A stretch of DNA of 64,000 bases, taken from NCBI GenBank assembly GCA_963713625.1, contig CAVQMN010000011.1, positions 496,001 to 560,000 on the forward strand, given 5' to 3'. Positions 40,925 through 49,654 of the stretch are shown here, in pieces. Within the stretch, counting starts at the first letter, position 1. Each line of letters begins with the position of its first letter. Made by a program: the position numbers and the translations under genes. The DNA comes from Bog-756 sp963713625. GTDB lineage: Bacteria; Actinomycetota; Acidimicrobiia; Acidimicrobiales; RAAP-2. The notes under the pieces are model-generated. The model worked only from the letters and a program-made list of their open reading frames with translations, had not been told where the DNA came from and did no database searches.

Positions 40925-42643
40925 ATGGTGGTCCTCGACGCGCTCGGAGCGACAGAGCTCTGTCAGGTGATCGCCACCTTCCGGGACGGGCTCCGCTCCC
41001 ACCAGGAGCTGATCAACCGCCTCAATGTCTACCCGGTACCCGATGGTGACACCGGGACGAATATGGCCCTCACCCTCGAGTCGGTGACCGCGGAGATCGG
41101 AACCCTCGACTCGCCGGACCTGGCCGCCACCTGCAAAGCCATCGCCCACGGATCGCTGATGGGCGCCCGGGGCAACTCCGGCGTCATCTTGTCCCAGCTG
41201 TTGCGGGGTATCTCCGAGGGCCTCAGCAGTTCGACGGGACCGGCCGGTGCCATGGAGCTCTCCCAGGCGCTGGTCATCGCCGATCGGTTGGCCCGGGAGG
41301 CGGTGATGCGCCCGGTGGAGGGGACCATCTTGACCGTGGCCCGGGGGGCTGCGGACGAGGCCAAGGCGGCTGCCGATGCCGGGAAGTCGCTGGTGGACGT
41401 GGCCGAGGCCTCGAGGGCGGGTGCGGCGGAGGCACTGGCCCGCACGCCTTCCCTCCTGCCGGTGCTGGAGCAGGCCGGCGTGGTCGACGCGGGCGGGACC
41501 GGACTCCTTCTCCTGTTCGACGCCATTCTCTCGGTGCTCGACGGCCGGTCGATGCCCTTGCCACCGGACATTCCCGAGGTCAACTTCGGTCCGGTCAATC
41601 CTTCGTCCCCGGGGGAGGCGGCGTCGTCCGGCGGTACACGCGGCACCAGCGGCACCGACCCCGATGATGCCTACGAAGAGAACCTGTCCGGTCTCCGTTA
41701 CGAGGTGATGTACCTCCTGGAGGCGGCCGACGAGACCATTCCCTCGTTCAAGGAGGTGTGGGCCGGCCTCGGGGACTCCATCGTCGTGGTCGGGGGCGAC
41801 GGGCTCTGGAACTGCCACATCCACACCGATGACATCGGCGCGGCCATCGAGGCTTCCCTCGACGCGGGGCGGCCCCGCACCATCCGGGTCACCGACCTCC
41901 TCGAGCAGGTGGAAGAGGAGCGCTGGGTCCGCGAGGGGGCGGGCACCGCCGGCAGCGGCCCGGCCGCCATCCCCCCGGGCCCGGCCCCCACCACCGCGGT
42001 CGTCGCTGTGGCCACCGGCGTCGGGGTCGGCAGGATCTTCCGGTCGCTCGGCGTGCAGGGGCTCATCTCCGGAGGCCAGTCCATGAACCCGTCGACCGCC
42101 GAGCTGGTCGAGGCGGTCGAGTCGGTGCGGTCGGACGAGGTGGTCATCCTCCCCAACAACGGGAACATCCGGCCGGTCGCCGAGCGGGTCGACGATCTCA
42201 CGGCCAAGACGGTGTGGGTGGTGCCCACCGAGACGGTGGTCGAAGGCTTCGCCGCCCTGCTGGCCTACGACCCCGAAGCCAGAGGCGAGGTCAACGCCCG
42301 GAGCATGGAGGCGTCCGCCCTCAAGGTCGTCCCCGGCGAAGTGACCAGGGCGGTCCGCGACTCGGACAGTGACGTGGGGCCGATCGCCTCCGGCGACTGG
42401 CTCGGATTGTCCCGGAAGGGCATCGAGGTGGTGGACGACTCGCTGGCCGGCGCGGCCTGTGCCCTGCTCGAGCTCCTGGTGACCGGAGACCACGATCTGG
42501 TGACGATCATCGAAGGCGAAGGATCGGGTGCGGCGGACACCAGGCGGATCACCGAGTGGATCAAGGATCAGCGACCGGATGTCGAGATCGAGGTCCACCA
42601 CGGCGGCCAGCCCCACTACCCGTATCTGTTCTCCATCGAGTGA
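40925..42643 (+). CDS. DAK2 (DhaL) domain protein, FakA/YloV-like
   Basis: This 572-residue protein has an N-terminal DhaL domain (about 1-210). Its ATP/Mg motif NRLNVYPVPDGDTGTNMALT lies near residue 38, with GARGNSGVILSQLLRG near 80. The C-terminal FakA-type domain begins YEVMYLLEAAD. It contains DSIVVVGGDGLWNCHIHTDD and ends in VEIEVHHGGQPHYPYLFSIE. In Firmicutes this architecture is fatty-acid kinase subunit A, which works with a FakB/DegV lipid-binding protein; no degV gene is in the window. It is located just before recG, the same order as in many actinobacteria. Confidence 0.87.
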   Translation: MVVLDALGATELCQVIATFRDGLRSHQELINRLNVYPVPDGDTGTNMALTLESVTAEIGTLDSPDLAATCKAIAHGSLMGARGNSGVILSQLLRGISEGLSSSTGPAGAMELSQALVIADRLAREAVMRPVEGTILTVARGAADEAKAAADAGKSLVDVAEASRAGAAEALARTPSLLPVLEQAGVVDAGGTGLLLLFDAILSVLDGRSMPLPPDIPEVNFGPVNPSSPGEAASSGGTRGTSGTDPDDAYEENLSGLRYEVMYLLEAADETIPSFKEVWAGLGDSIVVVGGDGLWNCHIHTDDIGAAIEASLDAGRPRTIRVTDLLEQVEEERWVREGAGTAGSGPAAIPPGPAPTTAVVAVATGVGVGRIFRSLGVQGLISGGQSMNPSTAELVEAVESVRSDEVVILPNNGNIRPVAERVDDLTAKTVWVVPTETVVEGFAALLAYDPEARGEVNARSMEASALKVVPGEVTRAVRDSDSDVGPIASGDWLGLSRKGIEVVDDSLAGAACALLELLVTGDHDLVTIIEGEGSGAADTRRITEWIKDQRPDVEIEVHHGGQPHYPYLFSIE

Positions 42644-42656
42644 GCGAACCCGCCGA

Positions 42657-44921
42657 GTGAGCGACTCCGTCCTCCGCCGATCCGGGCGGCCCTCACCTCC
42701 CGGGGAGCAGATCCCATCCGGCCGGAAGCTCCGCCAGTTGTCCGAGCTCCCGGTCACCGTGCTGAAGGGGGTGGGGGAGAGCGTCCGCGCCGACCTCGAC
42801 GAGCTCCACATCGAGACGGTCCTCGATCTGGTCACCCACTATCCCCGTCGGTATATCGATGCCACGAAGTTGGTGCCCATCGCCGATCTGACCGAGGGGG
42901 ACAAGGCTTCGGTGCTCGGTCGGGTGGCCCGGGTCAGTCAGCCCCCCTCGGGTTACGGCCGAGGTCGCCGCCGGGGGCCGACTCGTGTCGTGGTGGTGAT
43001 CGCCGACGACAGCGGCCGGCTCGAGGTGGTGTTCTTCAACCAGGCATGGCGGGCCAAGCAGCTGCCGGTCGGGACCCTGGCCATGTTCTACGGGAAGGTG
43101 GGCTCCTACCGCGGCACTCTGCAGCTGAGCAGCCCCACCGCCGAGGTGCTTCGGGCCGCGGGGGACGAGGTGGAACCCGGCGAGGAGGAGCGGACCGGGC
43201 GGGTCTTCCCGGTGTACCCGCTGACCGAAAAGGCGAAGCTCACCTCGGCCCGGCTCGGTCGCTACGTCGGTGAGGCCCTCGACCGTGCCGGGACGTTCGC
43301 CGACCCGGTGGCCGACGAATGGCGGGCGCGTTTCGGTCTGGTCGATCGCACGACCGCCTTCAACCACATCCACCAGCCGGCCCGGGTCTCCGAGTGCGAG
43401 CCGGCCCGCCGCCGCCTGGCCTTCGATGAGCTGTTCCGGCTGCAGATGGCTCTGGTGCTGCGCCAGGAACGGCTCCAGCGGGATGCTCGGGGGATCCGGC
43501 ACGCCGTCGCCCGGGACGACGGCTCCCCGACCCTCGCGGACCGCTTCGTGGCCGGCCTGCCCTTCACCCCCACCGAGGCCCAGCGTCGGGCCATGGAAGC
43601 CATCCGGGGCGATCTGGCCGGACCGCTGCCCATGCACCGGCTCCTCCAGGGCGATGTCGGCTCCGGGAAGACGGTGGTGGCGGTGTCGGCCATGCTGGTG
43701 GGAGCGGAGGGCGGCCACCAGGGGGCGCTGATGGCGCCCACCGAGGTGCTGGCTGAGCAACATGCGACCGAGGTCGCCCGCCTGGTCGAGGGTCTGTCCG
43801 TGGCCGATCCCTCGACGCTCGAGGGCCGGCGGCCGTTGCGGGTGGCGCTGTTGACCAACAAGACGGGCGCGGCCGAGCGCAAGGCCCTCGACGCCGGATT
43901 GGCCGACGGCTCGGTCGACCTCCTGATCGGCACCCACGCCCTCCTCACCGACCGCATCGTCTTCCGTTCGCTCGGGGTCGTGGTCATCGACGAGCAGCAC
44001 CGCTTCGGCGTCGAGCAACGGGCCGCGCTGCGGGCCAAGGGGCGTGGAGTCGACGGCACCGGCCGCGATCCCGATCTGTTGGTGATGACGGCCACGCCGA
44101 TCCCTCGCACGGCCGCCATGGTGGTCTTCGGTGATCTGGACATGACCATCATCGACGAGCTCCCGCCGGGCCGGCTCCCGGTGGCCACGTCGTGGCTGAC
44201 CGGACCGGAGGGCCCGACCCCGGCGGACGAGGCCTGGAGTCGCATCCGGTCCGAGGTGGGTACCGGGCACCGGGCCTTCGTCGTGTGCCCGCTGGTCGAA
44301 GGATCGGACCGGGTCCAGGCCACGTCGGTGGTGGCCGAAGCGGAGCGTCTGGCCGGCGCGGAGCTGTCGGGCCTCCGGGTCGGCCTCCTGCACGGCCAAC
44401 TTCCTTCAGCGGAGAAGGAGCGGGTCATGACCGAGTTCCGGAACGGTGACATCGATGTCCTGGTGGCCACGACGGTGATCGAAGTCGGCGTGGACGTCCC
44501 CGAGGCCACGGTGATGGTCATCGAGGACGCCGACCGGTTCGGGATCGCCCAGCTCCACCAATTGCGGGGCCGCGTCGGGCGGGGCCGCGACCCGTCGTGG
44601 TGCTACCTGCTGTCGGCCAACGACACTCCCGAGGCCGCCACCCGTCTGTCGGCCATGGAACGGACCACCGACGGATTCGAGCTGGCCGAGGTGGACCTCG
44701 ATCTCCGGGGGGAGGGCACCATTCTCGGCGCCCGGCAGAAGGGGAGGAGCGACCTCAAACTGGCCAAGCTGCTCTCCGATCGCCAGCTGGTGGTCGACGC
44801 CCGGGCCATGGCCGAAACGCTGGTGGCCGAGGATCCCGACCTGACCGACCATGAGCTCCTGGTGGATGAGTTGCGCATCTTCATCGACGACGACGAAGCC
44901 GAGTTCCTGTTCAAGAGCTGA
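42657..44921 (+). CDS. recG: ATP-dependent DNA helicase RecG
   Basis: RecG remodels stalled replication forks and branch-migrates Holliday junctions. Its 754 residues start with the wedge/OB region (LKGVGESVRADLDELHIETVLDLVTHYPRRY, an HhH-like and family-typical segment). The helicase core has the Walker A HRLLQGDVGSGKTVVA near 325, APTEVLAEQHA, the DEQH box (VVIDEQHRFGVEQR) near 442, MTATPIPRTAA and RGRVGRGRDPSWCYLL near 640. The GTG start at 42657 lies 13 nt after the upstream stop. It is somewhat longer than Escherichia coli RecG because of short insertions. Confidence 0.95.
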   Translation: MSDSVLRRSGRPSPPGEQIPSGRKLRQLSELPVTVLKGVGESVRADLDELHIETVLDLVTHYPRRYIDATKLVPIADLTEGDKASVLGRVARVSQPPSGYGRGRRRGPTRVVVVIADDSGRLEVVFFNQAWRAKQLPVGTLAMFYGKVGSYRGTLQLSSPTAEVLRAAGDEVEPGEEERTGRVFPVYPLTEKAKLTSARLGRYVGEALDRAGTFADPVADEWRARFGLVDRTTAFNHIHQPARVSECEPARRRLAFDELFRLQMALVLRQERLQRDARGIRHAVARDDGSPTLADRFVAGLPFTPTEAQRRAMEAIRGDLAGPLPMHRLLQGDVGSGKTVVAVSAMLVGAEGGHQGALMAPTEVLAEQHATEVARLVEGLSVADPSTLEGRRPLRVALLTNKTGAAERKALDAGLADGSVDLLIGTHALLTDRIVFRSLGVVVIDEQHRFGVEQRAALRAKGRGVDGTGRDPDLLVMTATPIPRTAAMVVFGDLDMTIIDELPPGRLPVATSWLTGPEGPTPADEAWSRIRSEVGTGHRAFVVCPLVEGSDRVQATSVVAEAERLAGAELSGLRVGLLHGQLPSAEKERVMTEFRNGDIDVLVATTVIEVGVDVPEATVMVIEDADRFGIAQLHQLRGRVGRGRDPSWCYLLSANDTPEAATRLSAMERTTDGFELAEVDLDLRGEGTILGARQKGRSDLKLAKLLSDRQLVVDARAMAETLVAEDPDLTDHELLVDELRIFIDDDEAEFLFKS

Positions 44922-45054
44922 TCACCGGGGCCGGCTTCGCCATCGGTCAACGGACGTCCCGACCGCTTGGGAACCGGCCGACAGACGCCGGATCCGACCG
45001 TCGACCATGAGGTGCAGGCCGGGTTGCCGATCTCGGGAAATCAGAGGATCCCGG

Positions 45055-45060
45055 TAGGCT
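45055..45060 (+). promoter_or_regulatory. Candidate -10 box (TAGGCT) of the rsmD-coaD operon
   Basis: TAGGCT lies 6 nt before the GTG at 45067. No Shine-Dalgarno sequence is present. Confidence 0.45.
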
Positions 45061-45066
45061 GGGCCG

Positions 45067-45678
45067 GTGCGCGTGATCGGTGGCGAATTCCGGGGTCGGC
45101 GCCTTTCCGCGCCGTCCGGTGGCACCGGGCCACCGGGCCGCGGTGCCGGCGCGCCGGCCGTCAGGCCGACGTCGGACCGGGTCAGGGAGGCGATCTTCGA
45201 CATCCTGTACAGCCTGGGTGGCGTCGAGGGTTTGATGGTGGCGGACCTCTTCGCCGGTTCGGGGGCGTTGGGTATCGAGGCCCTGTCCCGCGGGGCCGCC
45301 TCGGTCACCTTCGTCGACAAGAATCCCGAGGCCCTGGCCGCCGTCCGGAGCAATCTGGCTTCCGTGGGCCTGGTCGATGCCGAGCGGGAGGGTGATGCCA
45401 CCGTGGTCCGGGCCGACGCCACCTCGTGGGCCGCAGGTACCGCCTCGCGCTTCGACCTCATCCTGTGCGACCCTCCCTATGACTTCGCAGCATGGGATTC
45501 GCTGGTGGCGACCCTTCCCGCCGATCTGGCCATCCTCGAATCAGGACACGAGATCACCGCTCCGCCGGGGTGGGGAGTCATCAAAACCAGGCGGTATGGG
45601 GGTACGATCGTGACCGTGGCCCGTCCGGAGCTGGTCAAGGAGAAACCGGAGCTTGTCACGGAGAAAGGTGCCTCGTGA
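45067..45678 (+). CDS. rsmD: 16S rRNA (guanine(966)-N(2))-methyltransferase
   Basis: RsmD methylates G966 of 16S rRNA in assembled small subunits. The 203-residue protein opens VIGGEFRGRRLSAP. It has the RPTSDRVREAIFDIL signature near 40, the SAM-binding LFAGSGALGIEALSRGA near 62 and the catalytic (N/D)PPY motif as CDPPYDF near 140. A short Gly/Ala-rich insertion occurs near residue 20. Its TGA overlaps the GTG start of coaD (GTGA), as expected for the conserved rsmD-coaD pair. Confidence 0.95.
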   Translation: MRVIGGEFRGRRLSAPSGGTGPPGRGAGAPAVRPTSDRVREAIFDILYSLGGVEGLMVADLFAGSGALGIEALSRGAASVTFVDKNPEALAAVRSNLASVGLVDAEREGDATVVRADATSWAAGTASRFDLILCDPPYDFAAWDSLVATLPADLAILESGHEITAPPGWGVIKTRRYGGTIVTVARPELVKEKPELVTEKGAS

Positions 45679-46157
45679 GGATTGCGCTCATTCCCGGGTC
45701 GTTCGACCCGGTCCACAACGGACACCTCGAGGTGATCGAACGTGCCGCCAGGTTGTTCGACGAGGTGGTCGTGGCCACCGTGCGCAACCCGCAGAAGAGC
45801 GAGGCGCTGTTCGACCTCGGCGAGCGTCAGGAGATGCTCGAGGAGTCGCTCGCCCACCTCGTCAACGTGCGGATCGTGTCCGTCTCCACCCTGGTCGTCA
45901 ACGTGGCCCACGATGTCGGGGCCAGCGCCATCGTGAAGGGGCTTCGGGCCGTGTCCGACTTCGAGAACGAACTGCAGATGGCCCAGATGAACAAGCAGCT
46001 GTCCGGGGTCGAGACCCTGTTCATCCCCACCAGTTCGGCGCATTCGTTCATTGCCTCGAGACTGTTGCGGGAGGTGGCCCGCTTCGGCGGCGACGTGACG
46101 GCGTTCGTGCCCAAGGTGGTGGCCATCCGGCTCCAGGAGAAGTTCTCCGATGAGTGA
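45675..46157 (+). CDS. coaD: Phosphopantetheine adenylyltransferase
   Basis: CoaD transfers AMP to 4'-phosphopantetheine, the penultimate step of coenzyme A synthesis. This 160-residue protein shows the nucleotidyltransferase motif IPGSFDPVHNGHLEVIERAARLF at the start, KGLRAVSDFENELQMAQMN near 88 and FIPTSSAHSFIASRLLREVA near 118, the ISSS-like loop being TSSAHS here. The start is coupled to rsmD, and the last 8 bp overlap the next gene. Confidence 0.95.
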   Translation: MRIALIPGSFDPVHNGHLEVIERAARLFDEVVVATVRNPQKSEALFDLGERQEMLEESLAHLVNVRIVSVSTLVVNVAHDVGASAIVKGLRAVSDFENELQMAQMNKQLSGVETLFIPTSSAHSFIASRLLREVARFGGDVTAFVPKVVAIRLQEKFSDE

Positions 46158-46761
46158 TCTCTTCGAGGACCTCGACCAGCAGCGCGCCGCCGGCGAGGAA
46201 CACGACGCCGAGGCACTGATCCGCAGCGCGCTCGACCTGGTGCAGACGGCCAAGGCCATGCCGCTGTCGGCGTCGGTGCTGGTCTCGCGGGAAGAACTCG
46301 CCGAACTCCTCCAGGCCGCGCTCGATCGCATGCCCGACGAGCTCCGCCAGGCCCGCTGGCTGCTCAAGGAGCGTGACGAGTTCCTGGCTGAGAAGAGCAG
46401 GGAGGCCGACAACCTTCTCGAAGAGGTGCGGGTCCAGGCGGAGCGGATGGTCCAGCGGACAGAGATCGTGCGGCAGGCCAATCATGTGGCCCAGCGGATC
46501 CTGGACGACGCCAACGAGGAGGCCCGCCGCCTGCGGCACGAGGCCGAGGACTATGCCGACCAGAAGCTGGCCAGTTTCGAGATCGTCCTCGATCGGACGA
46601 TGAAGACGGTGCAGGCCGGACGCGAGAAGTTGCAGGTGACCCCGCTGCCCAAGGTGGACATCGGCGAAGGCGGCGACACCTCGCTGGCACCGAGCACGCT
46701 GGACGGCGAAGGCCACGGAGTCGACGACCCCGAGGGCTTCTTCGACCAGGACCTCGACTGA
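46150..46761 (+). CDS. SepIVA/DivIVA-like coiled-coil protein
   Basis: This 203-residue protein has a predicted helical coiled coil from about residue 50 to 155: LAELLQAALDRMPDELRQARWLLKERDEFLAEK, then DEEARRLRHEAEDYADQKL. An acidic, low-complexity C-terminus ends FFDQDLD. The position between coaD and DUF177 corresponds to the Streptomyces and mycobacterial SepIVA/'ATP synthase B-like' gene (Rv2927c type), which acts in septation and polar growth. Assignment rests on synteny and coiled-coil character, not on a signature motif. Confidence 0.7.
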   Translation: MSDLFEDLDQQRAAGEEHDAEALIRSALDLVQTAKAMPLSASVLVSREELAELLQAALDRMPDELRQARWLLKERDEFLAEKSREADNLLEEVRVQAERMVQRTEIVRQANHVAQRILDDANEEARRLRHEAEDYADQKLASFEIVLDRTMKTVQAGREKLQVTPLPKVDIGEGGDTSLAPSTLDGEGHGVDDPEGFFDQDLD

Positions 46762-46774
46762 GCCCACCGATCCG

Positions 46775-47359
46775 GTGAGGACCGAACCCAGCACGTCTGA
46801 GTCGCAACCCGAGGACGACCGCGGCCCCCGGCCCCGGCGGCCGTTCCTCGTGCAGGTGGCCGCCCTGCGCAAGCAGGCCGGGAGTGTGCGTCGCGAGGTG
46901 CGGGAGGGCCCCATCGACGGGCTGTCGGCGGTCGGTGTCTCGGTACCCGACGGTGCGCCGGTGGCCTGCGATCTGACGCTGGCGTCCTATCCGGGCGGGA
47001 TCATGGTCACCGGAACGGTGTCGGCACCCTGGAACGGCGAGTGCCGTCGCTGCGGGGGAGCGGTGTCGGGCATGGTGGAAGCCACGGTGCGTGAGCGGTA
47101 CGCGTCCCGACCGGACCGGATCGAGGACGAGGACGCCTACCTCCTGACCGGGGACGAGCTCGACCTCGAGCCCCTGGCCCGTGATGCGGTCATGCTGGAC
47201 CTCCCCCTGGCCCCACTGTGCTCGCCCGACTGCCTCGGCCTCTGCCCCCGCTGCGGGCAGAACTGGAACATCACCCCGTGCGCCTGTCCTCCCGAGGGGG
47301 ACCCCCGCTGGAGCGCACTCGATGCCCTGCGTGGCCCGGAGGGCGACAGTTTCGCCTAG
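46775..47359 (+). CDS. DUF177/YceD-family protein
   Basis: This 194-residue DUF177 protein is of the family that precedes rpmF in most bacteria and is linked in plants and Escherichia coli to 23S rRNA accumulation. It has CRRCGGAVSG near residue 90, a central acidic strand (DEDAYLLTGDELDLEPLARDAVMLDLPLAPLC) and the cysteine-rich end CSPDCLGLCPRCGQNW, probably a zinc site. It lies 13 nt upstream of rpmF and starts with GTG. It may help ribosome assembly; the activity is unknown. Confidence 0.9.
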   Translation: MRTEPSTSESQPEDDRGPRPRRPFLVQVAALRKQAGSVRREVREGPIDGLSAVGVSVPDGAPVACDLTLASYPGGIMVTGTVSAPWNGECRRCGGAVSGMVEATVRERYASRPDRIEDEDAYLLTGDELDLEPLARDAVMLDLPLAPLCSPDCLGLCPRCGQNWNITPCACPPEGDPRWSALDALRGPEGDSFA

Positions 47360-47371
47360 GATGCCATCCCT

Positions 47372-47551
47372 ATGGCCGTTCCGAAGAAGAAGACCTCGAA
47401 GTCGAAGAGCCGCAGCCGCCGGGCCTCCAACTGGGTGCTGAAGGCGCCGGCCCGGTCGACCTGCCCCCAGTGCAACTCGGCCAAGATCCCCCACGTCGTC
47501 TGCCCGAACTGCGGTTGGTACAAAGGCCGTCAGGCCATCGAAGTCGAGTAG
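47372..47551 (+). CDS. rpmF: 50S ribosomal protein L32
   Basis: The 59-residue L32 begins MAVPKKKTSKSKSRSRRASNW. It keeps both zinc-binding pairs, CPQC near residue 31 and CPNC near 44, ending GWYKGRQAIEVE. Its TAG stop overlaps the GTG of plsX by one base (TAGTG). The order DUF177-rpmF-plsX is the widespread bacterial arrangement linking ribosome and lipid synthesis. Confidence 0.96.
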   Translation: MAVPKKKTSKSKSRSRRASNWVLKAPARSTCPQCNSAKIPHVVCPNCGWYKGRQAIEVE

Positions 47552-48588
47552 TGGCGAGAGGCGGCAGACGCCCGGAGGGTGAGGAGTTCGACTCGCTTCC
47601 GGTGGCGGTGGATGCCATGGGCGGTGACCGGGCCCCCGGGGAGATCGTGGCGGGAGCCCGCGAGGTGGCCGAGCGATCCTCGATCAACGTGACCCTGGTG
47701 GGTCGGCCCGGCGAGATGGGTGACATCGGCGACCTGCCCTGGCTTCCGGCCAGCGAGGTCATCGGGATGGACGACGACCCCGGGAACAGTGTGCGCCGGA
47801 AGAAGGACTCGTCGATGGTCCGAGCGGCCGAGGCGGTCAGGGACGGCCGGGCCATGGCCATGGTGTCGGCCGGCAACACCGGAGCGGCCATGGCATCGGC
47901 GCTGCTGCGGATGGGCCGCCTGCCCAGCGTGATCCGACCGGCCATCGCCACGCCCATCCCGTACCCCGGAGGGCCATGGCCCACCGTGCTCCTCGACTCG
48001 GGGGCCAACTCGGAGTGCACACCCCAGATGTTGGTGCAGTTCGCCCAGATGGGTGCGGCGTTCGCCAGCAAGCGCTACGGGATCGACCAGCCCAGGGTGG
48101 CCCTCCTCTCCATCGGGGAGGAGAAGTCCAAGGGCACACCGCTCGAGAAGGAGACCTACGGCCTGCTGGCGGACGGCGGAGGCGGTCCGGCCTTCGATTT
48201 CGTCGGCAATGTCGAAGGGCGTGACTTCTTCACCGGCATGACCGACGTGATCGTGACCGACGGCTTCACCGGCAACGTCGCGCTGAAGACGCTCGAGGGG
48301 TCGATGCGCTTCCTCATCGGAGCCCTCACTGACATTCTCGGCCGTCCTGACGTACGCGAGACGGCCGACGCCCTCTATCCCCACCTCCTGCCACTGGCCG
48401 CCGCCCTCGATCCGGAGAACACGGGAGGGGCCATGCTGCTGGGCGTGGACGGGGTCTGCGTGATCAGCCACGGATCGTCCTCTTCGGTGGCCATCGTCAA
48501 TGCCATCACGGTGGCCCACGACTTGGCCGTGGGCGGGCTGGTCGAGGCGGTGGCCGCTTCGGTGCTTCCCCCTCCCGGGGCCGACTGA
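47551..48588 (+). CDS. plsX: Phosphate acyltransferase PlsX
   Basis: PlsX makes acyl-phosphate from acyl-ACP for phospholipid synthesis with PlsY. Its 345 residues contain VAVDAMGGDRAPGEIVAGA near 18, MVSAGNTGAAMASALLRMGRL near 105, LLDSGANSECTPQMLVQFAQMG near 145, and GNVEGRDFF...VTDGFTGNVALKTLEG near 225. A C-terminal HGSSSSVAIVNAI corresponds to the last conserved block. The GTG start overlaps the rpmF stop. The next plus-strand gene of the usual cluster, acp, is about 10 kb away. Confidence 0.95.
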   Translation: MARGGRRPEGEEFDSLPVAVDAMGGDRAPGEIVAGAREVAERSSINVTLVGRPGEMGDIGDLPWLPASEVIGMDDDPGNSVRRKKDSSMVRAAEAVRDGRAMAMVSAGNTGAAMASALLRMGRLPSVIRPAIATPIPYPGGPWPTVLLDSGANSECTPQMLVQFAQMGAAFASKRYGIDQPRVALLSIGEEKSKGTPLEKETYGLLADGGGGPAFDFVGNVEGRDFFTGMTDVIVTDGFTGNVALKTLEGSMRFLIGALTDILGRPDVRETADALYPHLLPLAAALDPENTGGAMLLGVDGVCVISHGSSSSVAIVNAITVAHDLAVGGLVEAVAASVLPPPGAD

Positions 48589-48639
48589 GCAATCCTCCGG
48601 AGCGACGGAGCCAGCCGGCTCCGGGCGGAACTGGTGGGC

Positions 48640-49584
48640 TCAGCCCCAGAAGTCGGACAGGAGCCCGACATCGGCCGAGGCCTGACGGGCGCCCAGGGCC
48701 AGCGCCTTCGGGACGCTCTCAGCCGACATCAGCTCGAGCAGGTCGACCTCGGCCGGGATGCGCAGCATGTACTCGGTCCCCGACTTCTCGAGGTCCTCGA
48801 GCTCTTGTCGGCCCCCACCGGGATGTGAGGTCATCATCCCTTCGGTCATGTCCTTGCCGTCGGTCAGGGCCAGGATCAGCACCCGCTTGGCTCCGGCCAG
48901 GAGGTCGAGGTGGGTGCCGGTCCCGCTGACACCACCGTCCATGCACCGGCGATCTCCGATCGGCTGCGGCGAGAAGATCCCCGGGACGGCGCTGCTGGCC
49001 GCCACCGCCCGGGCGACCGGGGTCTTGGACTGCCGGGTCACGACGCATCGTTCGCCGGTGTAGGCATCCACGCAGGTGATCCGCAGGGCATCGGAAGCCC
49101 ATCGGATGGTTCCGAGCACGAGCAGGATGTTCCGGCGGGTGGTGCCGGCGCTCGGAGTCATGGCCGCCATGGCCGCGTGACCGATCTCTTGGACCGTGTC
49201 CGGATCGCCATCGGTGGCTTTGAGGAAGAGGTCGAGCGCCCGCTGCTGGCTGGGCCGGAGCCGTGACGCCGGTGCCAAGGTCGCGATGATCGACGGCACC
49301 TTGGACACCACGGCGATCTCGGAGTGGAGCCGGTTCAACCTCCCCGCGGTCAGGGCCGAAGCCACCATCGATCCGGCGGAGGTGCCCACGACCCGTTCAG
49401 CGGTGTCGACCCGGATGCCGTGGGAGGCCAGGGTCCGGAGGTAGGCCGCCTGCCAGGCCACGAAGAAGAGGCCGCCACCGCCCAGGCAGAGTCCGCGGTC
49501 GATGCCGTCTCCGTACCGGGCGGCGAAACTCCTCGGGAGGGCCGGGTCCATTGCCGAGTCGGGAGAACCGGGACCGATGGCCAT
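48640..49584 (-). CDS. Patatin-like phospholipase
   Basis: This 314-residue lipid acyl hydrolase of the patatin fold has an oxyanion loop of glycines (CLGGGGLFFVAWQ), a nucleophile elbow VGTSAGSMVAS near residue 67 and a catalytic Asp in CMDGGVSGTGTH near 220. No signal peptide or TM is seen, so it acts inside the cell, possibly on membrane lipids. It stands tail to tail with plsX. The ATG at 49584 is preceded by a leaderless-type TAGGGT. Confidence 0.87.
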   Translation of the reverse strand: MAIGPGSPDSAMDPALPRSFAARYGDGIDRGLCLGGGGLFFVAWQAAYLRTLASHGIRVDTAERVVGTSAGSMVASALTAGRLNRLHSEIAVVSKVPSIIATLAPASRLRPSQQRALDLFLKATDGDPDTVQEIGHAAMAAMTPSAGTTRRNILLVLGTIRWASDALRITCVDAYTGERCVVTRQSKTPVARAVAASSAVPGIFSPQPIGDRRCMDGGVSGTGTHLDLLAGAKRVLILALTDGKDMTEGMMTSHPGGGRQELEDLEKSGTEYMLRIPAEVDLLELMSAESVPKALALGARQASADVGLLSDFWG

Positions 49585-49590
49585 GCCGCA

Positions 49591-49596
49591 ACCCTA
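49591..49596 (-). promoter_or_regulatory. Candidate -10 box (TAGGGT) of the patatin gene
   Basis: The hexamer ends 6 nt before the ATG at 49584. There is no ribosome-binding site. Confidence 0.45.
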
Positions 49597-49654
49597 TCGG
49601 CGGCGACGGTTGGGCCGGGCCGCCGGGAGCCGCCCGTCACCGCCGTGCCACGGG